Source of the DNA: Symbiodinium natans
Lineage: Eukaryota > Sar > Dinophyceae > Suessiales > Symbiodiniaceae
DNA: 64,000 bases
Direction: 5' to 3'
NCBI GenBank assembly: GCA_905221605.1
Contig: CAJNDS010002614.1
Span: 30,001 to 94,000, forward strand
In this document: positions 34,800 to 46,286 of the stretch, piece by piece
How positions within the stretch are numbered: the first letter of the stretch is position 1
Layout: the number at the start of each line of letters is the position of its first letter
Notes under the pieces: model-generated
Databases searched by the model: none
Seen by the model: only the letters and a program-made list of their open reading frames with translations
Told to the model about the DNA's origin: nothing
Translations under genes and position numbers: made by a program

Positions 34800-35800
34800 G
34801 ACTTATTTACGAATCAGGCTGAGAAGAGGATGTCTTGGGGTGAACCCTCTTAAAATAGACTCCGGTCTATATTTTCTTACGAACGAAGCCCTCAGGGCGT
34901 AGGCTTCATATATCAAAATGCAACCCTTCAAGAAATTATGAAGGATGCCCAGATGCAGATTTCTTGGGTCGACGAGGGATGCAACCATGATTGAAACATG
35001 CTTCTCTTACCACAAGACAAAAAAAAATACCACGACAGCGGGGCGCGGCACCTACAGCGATAAGGAAATGCGTATTCCTGATCGCTCGCTGGCTCAAAGT
35101 ATTAATCACTGGACGCTCTGATGGCCTAACCCTAAACCATCTAGGCAAACCTTAAAAAGAATTCCAAGCGAAGTCCAGATGAAGATGTCTATGGGTGTGG
35201 CCTTATGACACAAAAATCACAAAACTTCATGACGAAGATGGGCCAGGGGAGGGTTTCAGAGGGTGTGGTCGAACAAGAAGTTCCAATTAGATTTGATTAT
35301 GAAGGAGGCTTAGAAAAGGTCGTCTTGGGCTGCGGCCTGCGACTTTGTTTGTTCTAGTTGGGTCGACATAGTTCTGCTGGTATTTTATCAAGAGACCCCG
35401 GAAAAGGATTTCATAGGGTGTGGCCTTTAAACACGAATTATATGTAGATTCATGTGCGAATGATTCCAAGAAGAATGATATCTGAGGGTGTCTCTTAATA
35501 AAAAAAAATCTGCCTAGACCTACTTGCAAGCGAAGCCCAGATGAGAATTTCTTGGGGTGTGGGCTTCCTATATGAAATCAAATCGTTTATGAAATTACGA
35601 AGGAAGCCCAGATGAAGATTTCTGAGGCGGTCACCTTCGAATATGTTCTCATGAGATTTGTTGCGACCGGCAGGCCCGAGCAGACTTTGACATAACTATC
35701 TGGGCAAGTCTAAATGCAAGACGCCAAGAAGAGGATTAATTACAGTGTGGCCAGAAGATTTCTCAGAGGAAGATATCTAAAGGTGAGGCCTGTAAATTCT
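34800..35800. repeat. Diverged tandem repeat of about 70-75 bp
   Basis: An AT-rich block in which a core like GAAGCCCAGATGAAGATTTC followed by TTGGGGTGTGGCCTT recurs near 34825, 34947, 35168, 35240, 35305, 35395, 35465, 35535, 35605 and 35730. Copies are heavily diverged and spacing is mostly 65-80 bp. No coding signal. This looks like a decayed satellite. Confidence 0.6.
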
Positions 35801-36300
35801 CATTATGTATATACATATATATATATATATGTAATGTATATGTGAGAGATATACAAGCAGCATACTTGTGTGCATGTTATGTAAATAACATCCCCTAAAC
35901 ACCTATTCATTGAAAGAGCTGTTCGCCAAGTACAAACAATATCAAAAAATGAGCTCCAGCCGCGGTGCAGGCGCTGGCCCACCGGGTCCAACGCCAGGCC
36001 GTCGGGGTGCCGAAGGTGGGACTGGGCTCGTTCGCAGGGCTTTGTGCAGGATTTGTTGGGGGGTATCTTAGGGATTCGGGTTTAGGGCAGTTTAGGGTTC
36101 AAGCGTTTAGGGTTTAGGAGGGTATCCTGGTCCGCCGTTGTGTTGGGCTGTACTTTACTAGGAAAAGTTGAGGGGAAGAAGGGTGATGTGATCTGAGCGC
36201 ACTGAAGGGCTGTCGGAGACGTTGCAACGACGAGGAGGAAATATGTGGACACAGCTTTCGGCTACCAGCCAAAACATCAGTCAACCCTACAAATGAAGCC
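35801..36300. other. (TA)n tract and degenerate telomere-like pieces
   Basis: 35804-35846 is TA-rich. 36076-36118 contains GTTTAGGGCAGTTTAGGGTT and GTTTAGGGTTTAGG fragments. No gene found. Confidence 0.6.
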
Positions 36301-36352
36301 TGGACGGCCTGCCTGGACTGCCTGCCTGGACGGCCTGCCTGGACGGCCTGCC
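36301..36352. repeat. 13-bp minisatellite, four copies
   Basis: TGGACGGCCTGCC repeated four times, one copy with one change. Confidence 0.9.
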
Positions 36353-37562
36353 TGCAACTGAAAAAGAATCAACGCAAAGGACGGTCGACAACACCTTTTC
36401 GAGTCAGTCGGCTGACTTTGCTCCGAAAACACCAAACTGATTGAAACTCTACTAATCATTTCCTAACGAAACAAACGACCTGTGTTGACCGAATGGCTTC
36501 CAAGGCAGGCCGTTTGTACGGCGTGTCCCCGAAGTCTCCTGGCATACCTGCGCATAGCGTTGTTACGAGCACGCTGCTGGCAGATGAATTATGCTGAACG
36601 CGCTGGGCAATTCCAGAGAGGGCTGTTACTATGCATGGCTGCTACCAGTGCTTAACGGTGCTTCGATACCACACCTGGTTCTACCAGATCGTGGAAAGAC
36701 CAAAATCACGGAGCAGTTGGCAGTCCAACTCAGCGTACCAAGAAAAACTGATGGCTGAACTGCCGGGGGTGCATGAGTGCAAAAGGTGCCTGGAATACCG
36801 ACAACCACCTCCGCCGCAGCAGTGGCATTCATCAGGTCGACCATGTACACCACGTGATCCTCAACGTCCTCAGCTAGCAAGAAAAAATCTTGCAAGTCAA
36901 ATCAACCATGTACTTGCCTGCATCCTGGAAACCCTGAAAGTCTATTTCAGCACACGCTTCTTGCCAGGCCAAGGTACAGAGACGTAGAGGAGTTGTCGCA
37001 CCTCGCGAAAGCGAGGCGTCTCTTCACCAGTGCTTCATGACGAAAGCTATGTTACGCGCCCCAGATCTCCCCAACTCTTGGACACGTGTTTGGACTTCAA
37101 TTTTGGACTCCTTTTTGGACTCCGTTTTGGACTCCTATTCCTTTTGTCTCTTCGTTGCCTCCTTGGACTTGTGTTTTTAAACACTATTTCAATTTCGGGA
37201 AACCGCTTGCACTTAATTGCACTTTTCTTCTTTGTCAGTGCCGTGTCTTCTTTCACCGACAAGCAGGCGACAGCAATGCGGAACACCCTTTTCCGGGCAC
37301 ATCTGTTCGTCCCTTAGCCGACACTTTCCGAGGCCAGGGCTTCCATCCGACATCTGCTTATGTTGAACCGTCGAGCTTAGAGTACGTCGGGTTCGGGCTG
37401 TGTTTTCCTGACAGCTCGGAATGGAGGTCAGGACATCAGGCCATGCGAAACTTGAACGGCTTTTGCTACACTAAACCATCAACCCAAGATCCTTATGTAG
37501 TCCAGTACGATTTCCAATGCCCTTGAGCAGAACCAAAATGCCCCCTGAACATGCCGCCTCAC
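36353..37562. other. Region downstream of the NHL gene; weak coding hints
   Basis: The minus-strand frame at 36895-36760 reads HVVYMVDLMNATAAAEVVVG and could be a further exon. TTTTGGACTCC is repeated three times at 37101-37137. Nothing firm. Confidence 0.35.
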
Positions 37563-39778
37563 CTCGTCCAGAACCAGGCCCTGGGGCCGAAGAGAGTGCG
37601 CTCCCGGTACGGCGGTCAGCAGCCCAGACCTCAGGGCATGCTGCTTCCAGCAGTTCTGCGCAACGCCTTCAATGTTGTGCTCGCCCTTTCAAAACAATAA
37701 GCCTGTCATGTGTAGGCCTGCAGCGAGAAAATTTCTCGAGCCGAGATGCGCGGTATCCAGCATCCGCACGCGGCCGTTCCCACCATCAGCTATGTACCTT
37801 CATGGGGCTCGAATCCACGCAGGAAAAAACAAACCGCATCAAGCCGAAAGGCATGCGGACGTCGATGCGCCGGTTGTCTGCCGAGGTGCAGATGGCCCGA
37901 GGCGTTGGCATGGGCCAAACCAGCCGGCGAGTCGAGCAGCGCGCTGCTCGCCGGGCCCTGGTCCCCTGCCTGAGCTTCCCCTCAACTGCCCCCCAAACCA
38001 TTTGGGCGTTTCCCAAAGTAGGGGTGCCTTCATGGGGTCTTTGTTATCTATTTGAGGTCAAAATTAAGGGTCCCCTATTTTCGGAAACCCCCATTTTTTA
38101 GCATAGTGGTAGTCTCTTGCGCGCTGTTGGAGTGAGACCATTGGCGCGCGCGAGAGCAGCTTCAAAATCGGCAGTTGTGCATTGCTGCATTTTGTGCTTC
38201 AGTGTTGGCGTACAGTCAGGGAGCTCTTGGCATTTCCATGCATTCAATTCCCTATTCATCATCACTGTCTTACCTTTGCTTGGCTGTCCGTGGCGAAGGT
38301 ACATCTGTTCTGTCCAATGCCTGAGATACAACTTCTCATGCTCCAATTCGAGAAGTGCCATGGTTAAGCTTCCCCACGCTGCCTGCAATATCTTGCAGTC
38401 GTCGGCCGGAGCAAATGGTGTCAGAGGTGCTCTTGCTTGGTCTAGAACCAGATTGTGTATCACACTGAGAGTCTTCTAACATAGACTGTAACCTGCTCCG
38501 CATCAAACAGAATCTATATCATGGAGATTCGGTCGGTAGTTTTCGTGTTGATCGTTGTCACCTTTCTTGTAAAGGCATACCACCCTAACGATAGAAACGT
38601 GCAACAGCTTACGATACGCAGAAATGAAACCTTGTTGTCTTCATGCATCCGTTTGAGCAAATACAAAATCCCACACAACGCAACCAGCACGACAAGATGC
38701 GTCGCCGCGGGACCCTGGAATTCCAGCGATGGTCATGACAATCCTGGGTGCTTCAAAAGGAGATAGGAACTTGCCATGAGACCCTGAACAGCGAGTCCAA
38801 GGGGCCCGGAGGCCAAGTCCACCATTCGCACTGCATGATTGCCTGTCGGGCGACACACATACTTTGCATACTTTGAGGCACCTGTGCCTTCAAACCCGGC
38901 ATCTCGGCAAAGAGAAAATGTCTGGCGATTCTGCCTTGGTCGGAGAGGAAGAGGCGATTGTCGCCCAGCGCCAAGCCGCTCGGCTCGCGGAGGAGCGCAG
39001 CCCGCGCTGGGCCTTCTCGAAAGGTGCTGTGCTGCGGGCTTTGCGTATGCACGGCAGCAGCTGAAGCACCTACAAACTTGCCAGGCCTCCATCGCCGCTA
39101 CTACCCGGAATGCCCAGCTGACCGACAAATGTGGAGATGTGATTCGCTGCACCTGTCCATGCACTCATTGCCCTCTCGTGCACCTCTCATACCGTCGAGA
39201 GACGTCTTGAAGGCGGCAAGAAAAAACACTCGGCAGCTCGAGTAGCAAAAGCCTTCTGCGAGGGACACGGTGCGGATGGCATGGTTGGCTGCATCCGACA
39301 CAAACAACCTGGCGCACGTGCCAAACCTTTCTTCTCACCAGGCCGGGGCGATCCTCGAGCCCGCCTCTGCCCGAGCTCGTCGAGGGCCAAAGCCCTGGGC
39401 AAGCGGAAGCGAGCCATGGGTCCAGGGACCCGATCACCTGGCATTTCATGGCGTGCTCGTGGGCACTACAGTGCTTTCCCCCTAAGGCAGGCACCGCTCG
39501 TGCCATAAAATCCAAGCTGTCCTGCCAGAACAGGGACCTGGCAGTTGATTCGAACATGTTTTCAACATCTCCAATTTGCAGGTTCTCGCCTCGAAGTGCC
39601 AGGGACCGAGATGGCTGCAGTTCGCGCTGTCGGTGAATTCATAGAGGCCTGAACTACAAACTGATCTGACAAGCAAGATGCACGCCATCACCACAGAAAC
39701 TGAAGTCAACAAGCCAGGCGGGCTGTCGAACTCCACTGCCTTTCCGACTGCCCAAGCCACGAAGAGCAGAGCTCTCAT
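37563..39778 (-). CDS. NHL-repeat beta-propeller protein, many tiny exons
   Basis: Minus-strand exons: 39437-39365, 39308-39253, 39152-39087, 39012-38935, 38842-38806, 38743-38728, 37969-37890, 37797-37750, 37629-37563. Joined in phase they give about 173 codons of NHL blades: FRLPRALALDELGQ-RLFVSDAANHAIRTV, then TFVGQLGIPGSSGDGGPA-RAALLREPSGLALGDNRLFL-SDQGNHAVRMVDLASG, then MTIAGDQGPASSALLDSPAG-LAHANASGHLYIADGGNGRV-RMLDTASG and LRPQGLVLDE. NHL repeats form propellers that bind proteins, RNA or ligands; partner unknown. Of these nine introns' donors, eight are GC and one GT; all acceptors are AG|G. Intron 38727-37970 hosts a LINE relic and follows a 16-nt exon, so an alternative longer exon is possible. 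Further exons are expected past 37563. A putative first exon at 39778-39715 (MRALLFVAWAVGKAVEF) looks like a signal peptide, but its link is unproved. Confidence 0.75.
38098..38640 (-). pseudogene. Decayed non-LTR (LINE) reverse transcriptase fragment
   Basis: On the minus strand near 38600-38530 the frame reads RVVCLYKKGDNDQHENYRP, the conserved start of LINE reverse transcriptases (KKGD, NYRP). After frame changes, 38450-38390 reads RPSKSTSDTICSGRRLQD, like the GFR..ST.D motif of the same domain, and then a region with the spacing of motif A. Several frameshifts and stops show it is dead. It sits in an intron of the NHL gene. The left edge abuts a sequence at 38000-38100 that may be another repeat. 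Confidence 0.55.
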
Positions 39779-41167
39779 CAGCTCTAGGATTAAGAGCGCC
39801 CCTGGAATCGAAGGGTGGTCGCAGCGTTCGGTTCAAATGCGGAAGTTCGGTGCTGTGGTGATCAGGTGTTGGGTTGAACTGTACCGGTATTCGACTCATG
39901 AAGAAGCTGAGCCATAGAGCCGGCGTGTTTGTTTTTCAACTTGAGATAAAGCATGTAAGCCCAGGAACAAGGTAGTAACAAGGGCCATCACTGCAAGTGT
40001 CTGCTCCCTGGCTTTTCGCCTCGCTTCGAAAGCTTCAGGAAATCCCATGAGCACCCCACGCCGCACACGGCCAAGCTACAGCTCAGGCCACGGCTCTTCA
40101 CCTTCAGTCCACGCACTGTACTCCTTCCTGGCCTTTGGAGCTCGCCCTGCACCAAAGAACAGGCTTATTTCAGCACTGGCATGTATGTGTATTATGTTGT
40201 TCCTTTCGGGCATGTTGGAACTGCTCCTCTTGAAGCGGCTCCCTTCCGTGAACTTGTTAAGGTCCACGTCACCACGGTGATGATGCAGGAACTGCAAAGC
40301 GATCATCAGAAGTACATGCTGTGTTGTGTTGACAAGATGTGTCTCAACTCATTGCGAGGTACTGAACCTTCTTCGCAGTAGAACCATGAGCGCTGCTCGA
40401 GCCGTCAAACGATGCTTGCAGCTGCCTGTTTGCTTTCACCAGCGGCGGTAGTTCTTCGACATATTGCGCGCGTTCTCGTCTTGGGAAGCCAAAGTATAGA
40501 GTCCACACAAGGAGCTCTTGTGGGGCAACTCCATTGCCCCCATTTCGTTTTTCTACTTTGAATAGACATGACGGAACCAAAAATGAACGCTAAATACAGG
40601 GTCTCCCACGACCATGACTTGATATGACTTGCCAAGTGCAGGCTACAGGCATGCATGAAGACATATCACATCACGACAGGAGATCAGAACATCGACTCGC
40701 CCGAACCCAAGGAACGTTGTGTGATCGCTGCATGCCATATTCAAGGCAGCGAAGACCGAGTCTTGTCTATCAACTCCGAGAACTCCAGCAAAAGGCCCTT
40801 CGCGTAACTCCGAAACCTGCGCTGCCTTGTGCCACGAAGGTGTCGCCTTCAAGGGTCTGCGCCTGGGACCTGACCTTCGGATGCGATTTTCCCGTGGTCA
40901 GAGTTCAAGAGTTCTCGTTTTGTGGTTTGGGAGGCTGTTCAATTGTTGATCGGTGCACCACCAGCAAACCTTGCCTGAACCCGGACCGACATCACATCCC
41001 GGCACGCCGCGAGCAAAACAAGCATGTGGTCCGAGCATTGTTTGCATGCAAGACACTGCGAGACCCTACAGGTGTTCACAGTCGCAACATGTCGCAACGA
41101 TACCCAGTTACGTTGCATTCGAATGATCGTACACTCCTGAAACCTTGTCTCGACCCTGATAACTCAC
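39779..41167. other. No gene assembled; possible upstream exons
   Basis: Minus-strand frames near 40560-40395 (ELLVWTLYFGFPRRERAQYV) and 40300-40080 (RGDVDLNKFTEGSRFK) are protein-like and could be 5' exons of the NHL gene or another gene. Unproved. Confidence 0.3.
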
Positions 41168-41746
41168 GAGAGTCAGAGGGACAGAGAGGTAGAGAAACAG
41201 AGAAACAGAGACAGCCAAACAGCGAGACAGAGAGACAGAGAGACAGAGAAACAGAGAGACAGAGAGACAGAGAGACAGAGAGACAGAGCGACAGAGAGAC
41301 AGAGAGACAGAGAGACAGAGAGACAGAGAGACAGAGAGACAGAGAGACAGAGAGACAGAGACAGAGAGACAGAGAGACAGACAGACAGAGAGACAGAGAG
41401 ACAGAGAGACACCGAGAAACCGAGAGAGACCTAGAGACCGAGAGACCGAGAGACCGAGAGACCGAGAGACCGAGAGACCGAGAGACCGAGAGACGGAGAG
41501 ACGGAGTGACGGAGAGACTAAAAGACGGAGAGACGGAGAGACGGAGAGGCGGAGAGGCGGAGAGGCGGAGAGGCGGAGAGGCGGAGAGGCCGAGAGGCGG
41601 AGAGGCAGAGAGGCAGAGAGGCAGAGAGGCAGAGAGGCAGAGAGGCAGAGAGGCAGAGAGGCAGAGAGGCAGAGAGGCAGAAAGACAGAAAGACAGAAAG
41701 ACAGAAAGACAGAAAGACAGAAAGACAGAGAGAGAGAGAGAGAGAC
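41168..41746. repeat. 8-bp purine satellite with block-wise variants
   Basis: About 580 bp of an 8-bp unit that changes in blocks: GAGACAGA (about 41170-41410), GAGACCGA (to 41490), GAGACGGA (to 41545), GAGGCGGA (to 41600), GAGGCAGA (to 41680), AAGACAGA (to 41728), then GA. One strand is almost all purine. The 406- and 253-residue frames through it (RETERQRD and SLSLCLSV) are repeat translations, not genes. Confidence 0.95.
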
Positions 41747-41915
41747 CCCGCCAACCGATACAGCAGCCGAGCGCAAAACGCGCTTGTTGCTGTTGGGTCT
41801 CCGGCCCTGGCAGCAGCAGTCGCGAGATTTCGAGCAAGGGCTAGAAAGGTAGGGTCCAAAGCTTCCGTACCGGCGCTATTGTATGACTCAGTATGACAGA
41901 AGATGACAGAAGTTC

Positions 41916-42185
41916 CTAGACACGTTTGCCATGCTCCAGCGAAGTCGCAAGCCAAAGCTGCATCGCAGCGTTATAGCTGCTGAACTGGCTGAGTGGCCGG
42001 ACGGGGTCGGTGCTCGCCGCAAGCTCACTGACCAGCGGCGCATCAAAGATGTCGGGTGGCCTGGGAAGCTGTTTCGGACGACTGGAACCTAGAACACCTC
42101 CACAACTGGCCTTTTCTCGGCAGCTTGCTCTGCAGGCCGGACACCTGCGACACCGCCAGGTACCAGTACCAGCAGCCAAAACCAC
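41916..42185 (-). CDS. Candidate 3' exon, unrecognised
   Basis: The minus-strand frame reads PRPPDIFDAPLVSELAASTD then VRPLSQFSSYNAAMQLWLA to a stop. It is protein-like, not recognised, and no partner exon was proved. Confidence 0.25.
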   Translation of the reverse strand: MVLAAGTGTWRCRRCPACRASCREKASCGGVLGSSRPKQLPRPPDIFDAPLVSELAASTDPVRPLSQFSSYNAAMQLWLATSLEHGKRV

Positions 42186-42208
42186 TCAACCTATCTGGGG
42201 CTACCTTA

Positions 42209-42239
42209 CCCTAAACCCTAAACCCTAAACCCTAAACCC
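42209..42239 (-). repeat. Short interstitial telomere repeat, CCCTAAA strand
   Basis: Four CCCTAAA units, opposite in orientation to the arrays at the left end. A second degenerate cluster lies at 42735-42770. Confidence 0.9.
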
Positions 42240-45200
42240 AAATTTCTTTTGCTTGGATCCGGCATCCGGGAGCAGACGCTGCTTCAGGATTGGAGGGCGT
42301 TTGGGGCCGACCATAAGGGATGGGCACCTCCCCAACCCTCCCCTCCCCCACACAACCCACAACTCCTCTAACCCCCGAGCCCCTGCGCTTAGGGTTGAAA
42401 ATGAAAGGTTAACGGTTCTAGGATTGAAGCTCAAGGACCTTAGGCCCCTGAGTTTTAGGGTCTCAGTTCGTGGCTGGAGCGAAAGAGGCTCGCGCTGGAC
42501 CCGTCTGGCACGGGCTTACTGGCACGGGCTTAAAAAAAGGGTGATAGACCCGCATTGCGGCGAGGTTGCTGTGCTTATTCAACGTAGGTGAGAGTTGTCA
42601 GGCCGTACGCTATCATCGTGCGGCCGTAACAATCGTGCGGACGTGGATGCTCTGGTGAATCTACGCACTGGTAACATGTTCTTCGACACCACCCCGAACG
42701 CTAAGCCCCAAACCCCAAGCCCGTTTCAGCAAACCCTAACCCTAAAACCCCAACCCTAAACCCTAAACCGTGCTGAAAGGTTGGTTTCATTGCTGTGCAT
42801 CGAATCCTTTTCGGCGCCGGCAACATGGACGTAATCATCGTGCGGACATGCAAGGGCGAAGCGAAGCCCAAAAAAGCAGCCCTCCGGTACCTCTTGAAGT
42901 CCCCTCCGAAAGACCTTCTACTACTTCGATTTCTCTTACGAAGCAGATGAGGGGCAGCCTAAGTTGGACGCCTCGCTGGCGGCAGGCTGCGCCGGCCTGG
43001 CCCAAGCGCAAAAAGCCAAGAACCGGGAAAGAGCAGCTCAGAACCAACTCAGAGCAACCAGTTCTGAACAGCCAGGAAAACGGCCTTTCAACACAAAGGA
43101 GTAACAGTACAGTTGAACAGTTGAACAACACACAAGCAGCACTGCCGCTGGAGAGCTGGGAAGTCCGAAGGCGCCCGCTTTTTTCATCTGCGTCCGCGGG
43201 GCGCCTAGGTCTTTCCTCCGCTACTGGTAGTAGCCTAAGGAGGTGCAAGGCTGGTCGATGTAGGCTCAAAGGCTTTGGATCCGCTCGATGCGATTAGCTC
43301 CTAAAGGGGTTCTCAAGTTCTCACTCGAAGTGGCCGATGCTCATGGCACCGCCCCGGCCCACCTTCGCGCCAAGCCTCGGGCGAAGTGGAGCCAGGAGTC
43401 ACTCAGTAGCCACAACTCCAGAGTCGTCCGGGCGAGTCACTGCTAGACCACGGATGCGATACGATCTGGCGTTCTAGATTGCGCGATACTTGAAACTCCA
43501 GCAGAGATCGTCCAGATCCACAGATTGGTTGCGACTTCGCTCGGACTTGAGTGGCTCGAGCTGGCTGCTTGCAGGCAGGACGCTTCAAGGAAGCAGTGAC
43601 GTGCAGGGAAAACCGAGATGCCAGTCTAAGGACGACCTCAGCAATGGCGCATGCAGCAAGCATCAACATCCAACAGCTTCTCCCATCTTAGTGTCAAGCG
43701 AAAGCACCGCCAAGCACAGCACATAGGGAGGTGCCAAAATCGTACCTCACAAGAGGGAGCTAAAGAGCGGCCCCTTGGCGTCAAAAGCAGTTTCAAGGTT
43801 TTTTTAGGCCAGTAGCCGAAGAGACTCAAAGCAGAGCTTTGCTGCTGCCAAGACTGTACGGCTACTTCGGCGGTTCACAAGGCACCGCAGTGCCGCAGTG
43901 CCGCAGTGCCCAATATGCGAGCATATGCAACCGCCACCGGGGCTGAACTATGGGAAGCTTCGAAACACAAGGGTGGCAGAGCAACCACAGCTTCCTAGCA
44001 CGCTGGCGCTCTGTGCCAAGCATAGCTAAGCCCATACTCAACCCATCCTATGTGCATGCACCCACACACACATGCATGCCAGTTGATACCCCTCCACACC
44101 ACTCCTATGCTCGGCTACTGCCATCCAAGGCATGCTTCCCTCACTAGGGACGTCCCATTCCAGGACTGGTCGGTGAGACTGCAACATGTTTAGCATTGTT
44201 CAGCGTTCTCACTGCACTTACAGACTAGACATTGACCTATGTCAATGGATCTATCCATGCCTTCGGCACTGGGGTCTCCATCAGCGAGTCACTGCACGAT
44301 CCGCGCGAAAGCTGCGAAGCGTTTTCCCAATGCGCCTTCGATGGATGTTGTGCGGGCAACACCTAAAGCCCGGCAAGACTTTCAACAAAGCATATTTGTT
44401 GAAGTGAAAGTGCGAAGGACACACTAGCGGGATTAGCGGGGACTAACAGCAGTGGCGCATCTCGCATGAATGTGCAAGCTTGGCTGACCGCCAACACGTG
44501 AAGTTCTAGTTTCGTTTTCTTTTTCCGAAGTGGTCCTACAGTCCTACTTGTTAATTCCCTTGCCCCAGTTCTCCGCTAGCTCTGAGATCCACGCTTGGAG
44601 CGTGTCATCGGGGACTCCGGGGGAGGCACCCACGCCTGGCTCAGACATTTCCAAGCACGAGAACTCTTTCACACATCCTTCACTTACAACTATCGTGAAA
44701 CGCGGGGCGGAGAGCAAGGTCGGTTTGCTAGGAGTGCTTAGGGTTTACAGGGTGTTTCCAGGATGTTTCTGGGGCCTGGGGTTTGGGGTAGACTCGTTAG
44801 ACTCTTGACTTTGGCTCTAGCTGCACGGCCTGCTTTCTTCTGGTCGGGTCCCAGTGGCTCCTCAGCAGATGACTGGGCAATGGCTTCCGTTGCTGAGGTA
44901 GATCTTGACCCATCTGCGTCATGTCACAAAGACGGCATCCGCTGCTCCGGGCCCCAGGCTTGGCACAGCGGTCTAACTCCGACTCATACCACTCCTCAGA
45001 GAGAAGTAGCAGCGCACCAAACACCGAGGCGCTGTAAGAATGGAAGGTCCATTGCAAAGTCAAATTTCACTGCAAACCGAGGCTCGTAGTTCACCCGCCC
45101 TGGTCCATCTTCACCTGGCAATGCTCTCGGGTGTGGGCGTCGGCACGTGTCGTAAGGAGTTCCTGCTTAAGGCAAAACTTTTCTCAAGGCGGGAACGGTT

Positions 45201-45944
45201 CTTGTTGAAACCAACGTGCCTGCGACCAAAGCTCTGGATTCTAGATGGCAGATGTGGGGAAGCGAGAAAACGCTCCTTTGGCCAAAAAAACCCTGTTGCT
45301 CTTTGAGTTCTAGTGGGGCGCCGAGCCTTTTCTGAACCAGGTCTTGAGTCTGTGAGGGAAAGGATGGCACCTTCGGGTACCAGCCAACTGCTAAACTTCT
45401 CTGTCGACTTCTGCGGAGCCGCTTTCAAGCTTTCCTCTTCTGCGCAGCTGATACCTTGGGCTCCTTTGATGAAGTTTCGGAATCACCGCACCCTTTCTGT
45501 TTGTCACTCGTAAAGAACTCGTCAAAGCCTTCAAGCTAACTTGATCTAACTTGTCGTTCATGACCTTGGACTTGGGAGCAGTGAGATGCGTGACGAACTC
45601 GCCGCAACTAGCCCTCTTGGGATGCGGACCGAGACGGTAATGCACTGCTCGCAGGTCTGCCTTGGCCTCGCACAGGCAGCGACGCAAGGTGCATACAAGA
45701 GGCCCACGTTGCGCTGGCGGCGAACGGTTGCAAACAGGTGCAGATTCTGTAAGTTCTGCACAGCGGGGTTCATGGCCCCTTGAGCAGCTCCTTCGAGATG
45801 CAGAGAAAAAGAACCGCCCGGCGGCCCAAGGTGGCAAGGCAAGGCAAAAGACTTTCCTAGCATTAAAAGTTGTCTTTCGTCTTCTCTGCACATGTGCAGT
45901 CCATGGCCTTGTTCTGCCTTGCTGAAGGGCCGGAAGTCAATTCC
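42240..45944. other. No gene assembled
   Basis: Contains the degenerate CCCTAAA cluster at 42735-42770 and a few protein-like minus-strand pieces (for example SASVFGALLLLSEEWYESEL near 45030-44970). Nothing joined. Confidence 0.35.
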
Positions 45945-46286
45945 TCACATCAGCAGACAGAAGGCTTGACATCTCGAGGACCAGCAGGGAACATTCGAAG
46001 ATGACAGAGACAACTTCAATTGCGACATTGACATCATGGCAGCATCAAAACAACGTAGAAGGGCCATCTGGTAATCGTATACTTCACCCAACCACGCCGG
46101 CTTCCCAGATGACAATAGGCTGAGAAAGCAAGACCATCCGATGGCCCAGAGGGCAGCTCCCTTTCCAGGCCCCGCACTACTCGTTGAGTTGAGGTTCGGC
46201 TTGGTGAAGCCGAACTTGATCTTGGCCAGCGCATCCCATCTTTGCAACTGAAGGCCAGACCATGAGCGGTACTCCCCACTCGGCAC
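45945..46286 (-). CDS. Candidate exon, substrate-binding-domain-like
   Basis: The minus-strand frame contains WDALAKIKFGFTKPNLNSTS, which loosely resembles the K.G.T.P..S.SG motif of extracellular solute-binding domains found with VWA domains. The rest contains a hydrophobic segment. The motif match is from memory and short; the exon ends are not settled. Confidence 0.28.
   Translation of the reverse strand: MPSGEYRSWSGLQLQRWDALAKIKFGFTKPNLNSTSSAGPGKGAALWAIGWSCFLSLLSSGKPAWLGEVYDYQMALLRCFDAAMMSMSQLKLSLSSSNVPCWSSRCQAFCLLM

Noticed and set aside
37860-37905. A DNRRIDVRM string as part of an NHL blade
   Set aside because: It is in a different frame and falls inside the GC-AG intron whose removal gives a perfect blade (GHLYIADGGNGRVRML).
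38521-38766. Plus-strand ORF with a signal-peptide-like start
   Set aside because: It is antisense to the LINE relic and to an NHL exon; both minus-strand readings have family support.
40624-41844. 406-codon plus-strand ORF and 253-codon minus-strand ORF
   Set aside because: Both are translations of the 8-bp purine satellite (RETERQRD and SLSLCLSV repeats) with short random flanks.
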